Assembly: GCA_963810195.1 (NCBI GenBank)
Contig: CAWEMO010000001.1
Span: 806,001-870,000, forward strand
Source of the DNA: Chersky-840 sp963810195
GTDB taxonomy: Bacteria > Actinomycetota > Acidimicrobiia > Acidimicrobiales > UBA8190
Direction: 5' to 3'
Length of the DNA stretch: 64,000 nucleotides
Shown: piece after piece, positions 57,966 through 64,000 of the stretch
How the letters are laid out: every line of letters begins with the position of its first letter
Numbering within the stretch: position 1 is the stretch's first letter
The notes under the pieces: model-generated
What the model saw: the letters and a program-made list of their open reading frames with translations, nothing else
Databases searched by the model: none
Told to the model about the DNA's origin: nothing
Program-made: the position numbers and the translations under genes

Positions 57966-58451
57966 TCAGGCGCCCGCCTTCTTCGCGCCGGCCTTCTTGG
58001 TGCCCGAGGCCTTGCGCGCCGCGGTCTTCGTGGCGCCGCTCTTCTTGGCAGCGGTCTTCTTGGCGGCGGCCTTCTTGGCGCCGCTCTTCTTGGCACTGCT
58101 CTTCTTCGCGCCCGGCTTCTTGGCCTTCTTCGCAGACCGGTGCGTGACCTTGCGCCCCGCGGCCTGCGATCGCGCCAGGACGTCGGCGACCTTCTTGGCG
58201 AGGTCGTCCACGTTCGTGAAGCCACTCTCCTTGAGCTGCTGACGCACCTCGCCGCGTACGGTGGCCACGAGAGCTTCGGAGCGCTCGCGGCTCACCTTCA
58301 CGAGCTCTTCGACCCAGTCCTGGGCACGGTGACGCTCGAGTTCGCCGGCCTTGATCAGTTCCCGCACCAATTCCTCGGCCCGCGAACGGGTGATCTGGGT
58401 GAGCGCTGTCGCGGCTTCGATGTAGCGTCGCAGTCCGTCGTTCTCGGTCAT
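57966..58451 (-). CDS. Histone H1-like / phasin-like protein with lysine-alanine tail
   Basis: A 161-residue protein in two parts. Residues about 1-95 are a helical region (LRRYIEAATALTQITRSRAEELVRELIK, with further heptad-like helices) resembling PhaF/phasin-type or PHA-granule associated domains. Residues about 100-161 are a basic tail of KKSGAKK-like repeats, as in histone H1-like and PhaF proteins, which would bind DNA. The ATG has TAGCGT six bases upstream, so it is leaderless. In mycobacteria a small unrelated-looking gene (Rv1693) takes this place before tlyA. Nucleoid compaction or linking granules to DNA are the possible roles. Confidence 0.82.
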   Translation of the reverse strand: MTENDGLRRYIEAATALTQITRSRAEELVRELIKAGELERHRAQDWVEELVKVSRERSEALVATVRGEVRQQLKESGFTNVDDLAKKVADVLARSQAAGRKVTHRSAKKAKKPGAKKSSAKKSGAKKAAAKKTAAKKSGATKTAARKASGTKKAGAKKAGA

Positions 58452-58457
58452 GGCGCC

Positions 58458-58463
58458 ACGCTA
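58458..58463 (-). promoter_or_regulatory. Leaderless -10 box (TAGCGT) of the histone-like gene
   Basis: TAGCGT on the minus strand, six bases before the ATG at 58451. Confidence 0.45.
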
Positions 58464-58526
58464 CGACCCCCCTCGCGACGCGGCAAGGGGCCGGAAGTCC
58501 TTTTGCGGCGCCGATCGTGAGCGGGG

Positions 58527-59306
58527 TCAGCTCGCGCTGTCGAGATGGCGCGCCACGAGGGCCCCGAGGTTCTCGGCCTCTTCGTCGGGCTCGACCACCA
58601 TCGGCTCACGACCGTCCGAGGTCACGCCCGTCCGCACCAATGCGAAGGGGACCCCGAGCCGGCGCGCCAACGCTCCGTCGGTCGAGGGCCGGTCCCCCAC
58701 GACGAGCACGGCGCCAGGGGCATGCTGCCGCAATAGCGCCACGAGGGGCTGGTGGGGTTTCCCGGCCACCTCGGGGGTCGCCTGGGCCGCGGTCGCCACC
58801 GCGGCGAGGATGGCCCCCGATCCCGGGAGCAAGCGCCCGGGCGTGGGGTGGGTGGGGTCCTCGTTCGTGCCGATGAACCGGGCCCCCAGGCGCACCGCCG
58901 TCGCCGCCGTGGCGAGGAGGTCGAAGTCGAAACGCCGCGTCCATCCGACCACCACCGCGTCGGCGGGGCCCTCGGCCACGACCGTGACCCCCCGGGCCGA
59001 GAGGGCCTCGAGCACGCCGCCGTCGGCGCAGACCACCGCCGTGGACCCCGGCTCGAGCATGGAGGCGGCCGCCTGGGCCGACGTCACCAGCTCGTCGGGC
59101 TCGGCCTCGATGCCCGCGTGGGCCAGGCGCCCGCGGAGCTCGGCAACGGTCGGCGACGCATTGTTGGTGGCGAACACCACGCCGAACCCTGCCTGTCGCA
59201 ACCGCGCCACGGCGTCGGCCGAGCCCGGGATCGGCTCCTCGGCCAGCCACACCACCCCGTCGAGGTCGATCACCCACGTGCCCTTTGCGTCTCGCCGGTC
59301 GTGCAC
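58527..59306 (-). CDS. HAD-IIA family (NagD-like) phosphatase
   Basis: A 259-residue HAD hydrolase. Motif I is TWVIDLDGVVWLAEEPIPG, motif II VVFATNNAS, and the C-terminal LLPGSGAILAAVATAA, VAGKPHQPLVALL (motif III Lys) and VLVVGDRPSTDGALARRLG (motif IV) follow. The C2 cap lies between. In mycobacteria the corresponding gene next to tlyA (Rv1692) was described, as I recall, as a glycerol-3-phosphate phosphatase; the same role is plausible here. The GTG at 59306 is chosen; no ribosome binding site is evident, and a GTG at the WVID position is too late. Confidence 0.88.
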   Translation of the reverse strand: MHDRRDAKGTWVIDLDGVVWLAEEPIPGSADAVARLRQAGFGVVFATNNASPTVAELRGRLAHAGIEAEPDELVTSAQAAASMLEPGSTAVVCADGGVLEALSARGVTVVAEGPADAVVVGWTRRFDFDLLATAATAVRLGARFIGTNEDPTHPTPGRLLPGSGAILAAVATAAQATPEVAGKPHQPLVALLRQHAPGAVLVVGDRPSTDGALARRLGVPFALVRTGVTSDGREPMVVEPDEEAENLGALVARHLDSAS

Positions 59307-59468
59307 CGGGTCATGTTCGCAGATGGCCGCGGGAATGAGCGACGAGCGACGGGACCGGTCGCGTCCGCCCCCCCGGCCCCGGCCCGCCGCACCCCGGTAC
59401 AGTCGGTCGCCGAGCCGCGAGGCCACGGCGCCGGCCCGACCGGCACACCAGGACACGAGGAGGCTTCC

Positions 59469-60719
59469 ATGCGTTTCATCCTCAGCGACGACCGCCTTCC
59501 CCAGGCGTGGTTCAACGTCGTGCCGCACCTGCCCGAGCCGCTCCAGCCCCCGTTGCACCCGGGGACGCGCCAGCCCGTGGGCCCCGACGACCTGGCGCCG
59601 CTGTTCCCGATGGCGCTCATCGGCCAGGAAGTCAGCGCCGAGCCGTGGATCGACGTCCCCGGCGAGGTGCTCGACGTGTTGCGGGCGTGGCGGCCGACAC
59701 CCCTGGTCCGGGCCCGGCGTCTCGAGCAGTCGCTGCAGACGCCGGCCCGCATCTACTACAAGGACGAGTCGGTCTCGCCGGCAGGGTCGCACAAGCCCAA
59801 CACGGCGGTGCCCCAGGCCTTCTACAACAAGGCTGCCGGGGTGGCGCGCCTCACCACCGAGACCGGAGCGGGCCAGTGGGGCAGCGCGCTGGCCTACGCC
59901 ACATCGCTCTTCGGGCTGGAGTGCAAGGTGTACATGGTGCGCGCCTCGTACAACCAGAAGCCCTACCGCCGGGTGATGATGGAGGTGTGGGGCGCGGACG
60001 TCGAGCCCTCCCCCGTCGACGAGCCCGAACACCCCGGCTCTCTGGGGTCGGCCATCAGCGACGCGGTGCGCGACGCCGTGGGCCGCGAGGACTCGCACTA
60101 CTCGCTCGGGTCGGTGCTCAACCATGTGCTGCTGCACCAGACGGTGATCGGCCTCGAGGCCAAGGAACAGCTCGCGCTGGCCGGTGAGGAGCGCCCGGAC
60201 ATCGTCATCGGGTCGTGCGGCGGTGGGTCGAACCTGGGAGGGATCGCGCTGCCGTTCGTTCCCGACTCCGCGGTCGCCCTCCTGGCCGTGGAACCGTCGT
60301 CGTGCCCGACGCTCACAGAGGGTCGGTTCGAGTACGACTTCGGCGACACAGCGGGCATGACACCCCTGCTCGCCATGTACACGTTGGGACACGATTTCGT
60401 CCCCCCTTCGATCCATGCCGGGGGCCTGCGCTACCACGGGGACGCGCCCATCATCTGCAACCTGGTCAAGAACGGGCGGATGCGGGCCGCCGCCTATCCC
60501 CAGGGCAAGGTCTTCGATGCCGCCGTGCAGTTCGCCCGGACCGAGGGCCCCATCCCGGCGCCCGAGACCGCCCACGCCATCCGCGCCGTGATCGACGAGG
60601 CACTGGCGGCACGCGAGGCCGGGAAGGAAGAGGTCATCTTGTTCTCGTACTCGGGCCACGGGCTCCTGGACCTGGGCGCCTACGACGACTACCTCCACGG
60701 CCGGCTCATCGAAGCCTGA
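59469..60719 (+). CDS. TrpB2-type tryptophan synthase beta-like enzyme
   Basis: A 416-residue PLP enzyme of the TrpB2 group, which condenses indole or a related nucleophile with (phospho)serine independently of TrpA. The PLP lysine is in SPAGSHKPNTAVPQAFYNK; also LTTETGAGQWGSALAYATS, the phosphate loop IGSCGGGSNLGGIALPF, and FSYSGHGLLDLGAYDDYL. The N-terminal extension WFNVVPHLPEPLQPPLHPGT is typical of TrpB2. No other trp genes are adjacent, supporting a stand-alone role such as indole salvage. The ATG at 59469 has GAGGAGG five bases upstream. Confidence 0.92.
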   Translation: MRFILSDDRLPQAWFNVVPHLPEPLQPPLHPGTRQPVGPDDLAPLFPMALIGQEVSAEPWIDVPGEVLDVLRAWRPTPLVRARRLEQSLQTPARIYYKDESVSPAGSHKPNTAVPQAFYNKAAGVARLTTETGAGQWGSALAYATSLFGLECKVYMVRASYNQKPYRRVMMEVWGADVEPSPVDEPEHPGSLGSAISDAVRDAVGREDSHYSLGSVLNHVLLHQTVIGLEAKEQLALAGEERPDIVIGSCGGGSNLGGIALPFVPDSAVALLAVEPSSCPTLTEGRFEYDFGDTAGMTPLLAMYTLGHDFVPPSIHAGGLRYHGDAPIICNLVKNGRMRAAAYPQGKVFDAAVQFARTEGPIPAPETAHAIRAVIDEALAAREAGKEEVILFSYSGHGLLDLGAYDDYLHGRLIEA

Positions 60720-60731
60720 CGGGCGTCCCGC

Positions 60732-60766
60732 CCCGGGCCCTCGAGGCGCGCCCGTCAGGGCCCGGG
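60732..60766. terminator. Hairpin between convergent trpB2 and the radical SAM gene
   Basis: Perfect ten-base arms (CCCGGGCCCT at 60732-60741 and its complement at 60757-60766) around a 15-base loop, in the 52-bp gap between two converging genes. It is well placed as a two-way terminator but lacks a T-tract. Confidence 0.5.
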
Positions 60767-60771
60767 CGCGG

Positions 60772-61842
60772 TCACGTCGGCGGTAGAAGCGGGAGTTGTC
60801 CGACCGGCGCCGCCTTCTGGCGGATCGTCTCCGAGGATGGCGGCGGGTCGAGCTGAGCGGGATGCCCGAAGGTGTCGGCGGTGCTCCGCCGGCGGCGCGT
60901 GGGGGAAACGACGGCGTGGACGCGCTCCTCGATCACCCGTTGCTCGTTGCGAGGCAGGTAGGCCGAGCGCGCGTAGCGGCTCGCCAGGGATCGGTGGAGC
61001 TCGGGACGGCGCTGTCTCAGGAACTGAAGGAAATGCTCTTTGACGCCGCGTCGCAGATGCAGCGCGATGGGCGTCACGAAGGTGGCGCCTGCCTCGACGC
61101 AGGCTGAGGCGACAGCCTCGAGCTGCTCCGGGGAGTCCGACCAGCCGGGGATGATCGGTGCCATGAGCACCCCGGTGGGAATGCCGGCTTCGTTGAGCCG
61201 GCGCACCGCTTCGACCCGCTGCTTCGGATGGGGGGTGCCGGGCTCGGTGGCCTTCCAGACCTCCTCGTCGAGCGTCCCGATGGAGAGGTTGCAGTGCACC
61301 TCGGTACGTGACGCAGCCTGGACGAGGAGGTCGAGGTCGCGCAGGATGAGTGTCGACTTGGTGAGGACGGAGAAGGGATTGCGGGCTTCGCCGAGCACCT
61401 CGACGATCCCGCGGGTGAGGTGGTAACGCCCTTCGGCCCGTTGGTAGGGGTCGGTGTTGGTGCCCATGGCGATGTGATCGCCGTGCCGGTGCGCAGAGCG
61501 AAGCTCGGCGCGCACCCGCTCCACTGCGTTCACCTTTACCACCAACTTGCGCTCGAAGTCGTCACCGAGGTTGAGCCCGAGGTATTCGTGGGTGGGCCGC
61601 GCGAAACAGTACGCGCAGGCGTGACTGCATCCCCGGTAGGCGTTGATGGTGAAGCGAAACGGCATCCGCGACGCGGCCGGCACCTCGTTGATGACGCGCC
61701 GCGCGTTGACGTGGAGGAACTCGAGGCCCCGGTACTCGCCGAGACCGACATGCCGGTCGACGAGCTCCTCTTCGGCGAAGAGCATGGGCTGCCCGCCGCC
61801 GTCGTCGGCTCTCCTCCAGCGGAACGCCACGGGCTCCCCCAT
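60772..61842 (-). CDS. Rv2578c-family radical SAM protein, SOS-regulated
   Basis: A 356-residue radical SAM enzyme related to spore photoproduct lyase-like proteins. The cluster motif is CSHACAYC (CX3CX2C) in NAYRGCSHACAYCFARPTH; then HIAMGTNTDPYQRAEGRY, LTKSTLILRDLDLL, LSIGTLDEEVWKATEPGTP and MAPIIPGWSD. This is the Rv2578c group, whose mycobacterial member I recall as part of the LexA regulon. The ATG at 61842 has a full promoter upstream with a perfect LexA-type box in its spacer, so DNA-damage induction is well supported. A DNA-repair function is likely; its substrate is unknown. Confidence 0.92.
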   Translation of the reverse strand: MGEPVAFRWRRADDGGGQPMLFAEEELVDRHVGLGEYRGLEFLHVNARRVINEVPAASRMPFRFTINAYRGCSHACAYCFARPTHEYLGLNLGDDFERKLVVKVNAVERVRAELRSAHRHGDHIAMGTNTDPYQRAEGRYHLTRGIVEVLGEARNPFSVLTKSTLILRDLDLLVQAASRTEVHCNLSIGTLDEEVWKATEPGTPHPKQRVEAVRRLNEAGIPTGVLMAPIIPGWSDSPEQLEAVASACVEAGATFVTPIALHLRRGVKEHFLQFLRQRRPELHRSLASRYARSAYLPRNEQRVIEERVHAVVSPTRRRRSTADTFGHPAQLDPPPSSETIRQKAAPVGQLPLLPPT

Positions 61843-61850
61843 CGCTGTTC

Positions 61851-61880
61851 ATTGTATCGAACATATGTTCGATATGCCAA
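61851..61880 (-). promoter_or_regulatory. Promoter of the radical SAM gene (TTGGCA, 18 bp, TACAAT)
   Basis: On the minus strand a -35 box TTGGCA (61875-61880) and a -10 box TACAAT (61851-61856) are 18 bases apart. The start codon is eight bases after the -10, so the mRNA should be leaderless. Confidence 0.75.
61856..61873. promoter_or_regulatory. Perfect LexA/SOS box
   Basis: ATCGAACATATGTTCGAT is an 18-base perfect palindrome containing TCGAAC-N4-GTTCGA, the actinobacterial LexA site. It fills the spacer between the -35 and -10 boxes of the radical SAM gene, so bound LexA would block RNA polymerase. Confidence 0.88.
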
Positions 61881-61955
61881 CCGGGGTTGGGGACACTTCT
61901 CCCGAGTTGCCCGGCACGCGCCGGGGGCCGCCAACGGCGCGACGGTGGGCCCTAT

Positions 61956-61961
61956 TAGGCT
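61956..61961 (+). promoter_or_regulatory. Possible leaderless -10 box (TAGGCT) of the dimethylformamidase-like gene
   Basis: TAGGCT lies six bases before an in-frame ATC at 61968 that could be the true start of the next gene; the box itself contains the preceding in-frame stop. Confidence 0.35.
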
Positions 61962-62057
61962 GTTTGCATCGGTTCGCCGGAACCCTCCCCTCCTGGCCGC
62001 CCCCGAGACACCCGGGGCCCAGGCTCGCCGCGCCAGCCCGTCGTCACCCGGCGGGCG

Positions 62058-63689
62058 TTGCTGCGCGCCACGGGAGCCGGCGTCGGCCTGGCTGCCCTGG
62101 GCGGGGCCGCCTGGGAGCTCGCCGAGCAGGGAGGCCCGAAGGCCGCGACGCGTGGAGTTCTCCGCACGGGTCGGGACCGGAGGCCACATCCGAAGACCAA
62201 GCCCGACACCGCGCACGAGCGCGACGACGTGCGAATGGTCACCCTCGAAAGCGGCGTGTCGGTCCCCTCTGCGGACTGGGTGGTGGCGGAGAACCAGATT
62301 CCGGGGACGCTCGCTTGGGTCATGAGCGCGACGAACCGGATCTACGGGTACTCGGACAAGGTGAGCGCCGTGCACGGGGACGTGGTGACCCTCTTCGTCG
62401 ACCCGCCGCCCGTGCCGTACCGCGTCGAGCTCTACCGGATGGGGTACTACGGCGGCCTCGGCGGCCGCCTCGTGTGGCGTTCCGGGACCTACACCGGCGG
62501 GAACAGCCAACCGCCTCCCACGGTGTCACCGGGCACGTTCATGGTCGAATGCCAGTGGCAACCCACCATGAGGGTCGACGTCGACCCGTCTTGGCCACCG
62601 GGGGCGTACCTGTTCAAGCTCACCGGCACCGACAACGGGACGACCGCGGGGTACATCCCATTCTGTGTGCGCGACGACGACAGCACCGCCGCCTTCGCAA
62701 TCATGCATTCGGTGACGACGTGGCAGGCCTACAACGCCTACGGGAGCCGGAGCCTCTACGTCGGCCCGGGGACGGTTCGCGTCGGGGAGACCGGAAGCAC
62801 GAACCGCTCGCGGGTCGTGTCGTTCGACCGCCCCTACGACCAGAGGGGTTGGGGTGCCCCGGACTTCATGGGCAACGAGTTCCCCCTGATCTTCCTGGCC
62901 GAGAAGCTCGGGCTCGACGTCACCTACATCACCGACATCGATCTCCATCAGCGTCCCGACGACCTGACCCGCCATCGGTGCCTGTTCAGCCTGGGGCACG
63001 ACGAGTACTGGTCGAGCACCATGCGCACCGGCGCCTCCCAGGCGGTGACCCAGGGCGTGAACCTGGCGTTCTTGGGGGCCAATGCCGTGTACCGACACAT
63101 CCGTCTGGAGCCCTCGCCGCTCGGGGAGGACCGCCACGAGGTGTGCTACAAGACCGACCTCGCCAGTGAGGACCCCCTGTCGGGGATCGACCCCGCCGAG
63201 ATCACCTACAACTGGCCCGACGGTCCGGTGCCCCGACCGGAGCAGGAGCTCGTGGGCTCGCAGTACGCCGATGTCGAGGCCAAGGCGGACATGGTCGTCG
63301 CCGACGCCGGAGCATGGATCTTCGACGGCACGGGCCTCGTCGACGGTCAGCATCTCGCCCAGGTCGTCCAGGGCGAGTACGACTGTCACCAACCGGGGCT
63401 GGAAGGGCCCGACAACGTCACCATCCTGACCCACTCCCCCGTCGTCAACCGTGGTCCGGGCCGTGTCTCGGACATGACCTACTACACCGCACCCGATGGG
63501 GGCGGCGTGCTCGCCACGGGGTCGGCGATGTTCGTGTGCAGGCTGTCCGACGCGCCGGACATCGACACCAACATCGTCTTCGCCCCCATCCCCGGTGTCA
63601 CGCCGGTGCTGTGGCGGATGATGGAGAACGTCTTCTCGCTCTTCGGCACGGGGCCGGCCTCGGCCACGCACCCGTCGGTGGCCACCTAG
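62058..63689 (+). CDS. N,N-dimethylformamidase beta-subunit-like exported protein
   Basis: A protein of at least 543 residues. Its N-terminus has a twin-arginine-like signal, VTRRALLRATGAGVGLAALGG, but the only standard in-frame start (TTG at 62058) falls after the arginines; codons back to a stop at 61956 contain no ATG, GTG or TTG, only an ATC at 61968 placed correctly behind a TAGGCT box. The main body has an immunoglobulin-like part (GDVVTLFVDPPPVPYRVELYRMGYYGG) and the family core with WQAYNAYGSRSLY, FSLGHDEYWS and LGANAVYRHIRLE, as in the large subunit-like proteins named after N,N-dimethylformamidase. Most have no tested substrate; an extracytoplasmic amidase or carbohydrate-active role is possible. 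Confidence 0.85.
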   Translation: MLRATGAGVGLAALGGAAWELAEQGGPKAATRGVLRTGRDRRPHPKTKPDTAHERDDVRMVTLESGVSVPSADWVVAENQIPGTLAWVMSATNRIYGYSDKVSAVHGDVVTLFVDPPPVPYRVELYRMGYYGGLGGRLVWRSGTYTGGNSQPPPTVSPGTFMVECQWQPTMRVDVDPSWPPGAYLFKLTGTDNGTTAGYIPFCVRDDDSTAAFAIMHSVTTWQAYNAYGSRSLYVGPGTVRVGETGSTNRSRVVSFDRPYDQRGWGAPDFMGNEFPLIFLAEKLGLDVTYITDIDLHQRPDDLTRHRCLFSLGHDEYWSSTMRTGASQAVTQGVNLAFLGANAVYRHIRLEPSPLGEDRHEVCYKTDLASEDPLSGIDPAEITYNWPDGPVPRPEQELVGSQYADVEAKADMVVADAGAWIFDGTGLVDGQHLAQVVQGEYDCHQPGLEGPDNVTILTHSPVVNRGPGRVSDMTYYTAPDGGGVLATGSAMFVCRLSDAPDIDTNIVFAPIPGVTPVLWRMMENVFSLFGTGPASATHPSVAT

Positions 63690-63710
63690 CCGTCGACGGC
63701 CGTCGCCACG

Positions 63711-64000
63711 TCAGGCTTCGGGATCGGCCACTCCGACGGCGATGGAGGGCGGTTCGACGGCGACGGGGTCGGCGTGCCCGGTGCGACGGGGGACGAAGAG
63801 CCCGGCGACCACTCCGACCAGGGCGATGGCCGCCGCCCCCGTGAAGCCCCGGGAGAACCCGGCGGTCAGGGCGGCGGCCTTGTGCGCGGCTGTGGGGACG
63901 CCGGCGTGCCCCGCGGCCAGCAGCGCCTGGGTCCGGTCGGCGGCGACGGTGGCGAGGGCCGCCAAGGCGATGGACGCACCGATCTGGCGACTGGTGTTGA
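63711..64000 (-). CDS. MFS transporter (DHA2 type), C-terminal part
   Basis: The last 96 residues of a permease cut by the window end. The visible part has the NTSRQIGASIALAALA motif of DHA2-type efflux pumps, a soluble loop, one more membrane helix (GFTGAAAIALVGVVAGLFV) and a hydrophilic tail. Substrate unknown. It converges with the dimethylformamidase-like gene 21 bp away. Confidence 0.85.
   Translation of the reverse strand, partial: NTSRQIGASIALAALATVAADRTQALLAAGHAGVPTAAHKAAALTAGFSRGFTGAAAIALVGVVAGLFVPRRTGHADPVAVEPPSIAVGVADPEA

Overview
The window is 64 kb of high-GC DNA, densely packed on both strands and read mostly as short operons with GTGA/ATGA stop-start overlaps. Gene content and order point to an actinobacterium. 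The order HAD-IIA hydrolase, tlyA, nadK, recN, pyrG, NUDIX, xerD, scpA, scpB, rluB, cmk, der matches the mycobacterial tlyA-to-der block with insertions. A MerR regulator beside glycine-cleavage genes, a TCGAAC-N4-GTTCGA SOS box and many leaderless promoters agree with this. A deep-branching class such as Acidimicrobiia is my best guess, but no rRNA is present to prove it.

Layout. 1-3.5 kb: a minus-strand MerR / nuclease-fold / gcvT / gcvPA operon, then a gamma-carbonic-anhydrase-like gene. 3.5-7.2 kb: a CHASE-PAS-GGDEF-EAL cyclic-di-GMP protein and cysH. 7.5-9.6 kb: a cupin, alcohol dehydrogenase and YdcF-like operon. 9.6-13.5 kb: fifteen 15-bp tandem repeats, then a circularly permuted ATP-grasp gene and an alpha-E/transglutaminase fusion (a peptide-ligase type locus). 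13.6-25.5 kb: envelope and surface functions (acyltransferase-SGNH, HtrA protease, YfhO-like membrane protein, LCP protein) mixed with a HAD phosphatase, an FAD oxidoreductase and iolB. 25.6-28.4 kb: small genes, two VOC proteins and a decayed IS3 element. 28.5-32.1 kb: a lower-GC gene for a 1,186-residue secreted protein with a glutamic (G1) peptidase domain, a beta-helix and an internal 605-bp duplication. 32.3-64 kb: tRNA-Pro and the conserved housekeeping block, interrupted by DUF512, ispH, MFS, HD, GT2 and YfhO genes (the last frameshifted twice), then trpB2, an SOS-controlled radical SAM gene, a dimethylformamidase-like gene and a cut MFS gene.

Working together. aroH-tyrA-aroA serve aromatic amino acid synthesis next to cmk and plsC; scpAB-rluB and xerD-pyrG-recN-nadK-tlyA serve chromosome, nucleotide and ribosome maintenance. 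Regulatory signals that can be read directly include the SOS box inside a -35/-10 spacer, a DosR/DevR-like box upstream of the carbonic-anhydrase-like and GGDEF-EAL genes, a 27-bp palindrome before the MerR gene, a nested palindrome before the FAD oxidoreductase, and fourteen TANNNT boxes lying 6-8 nt before a start codon.
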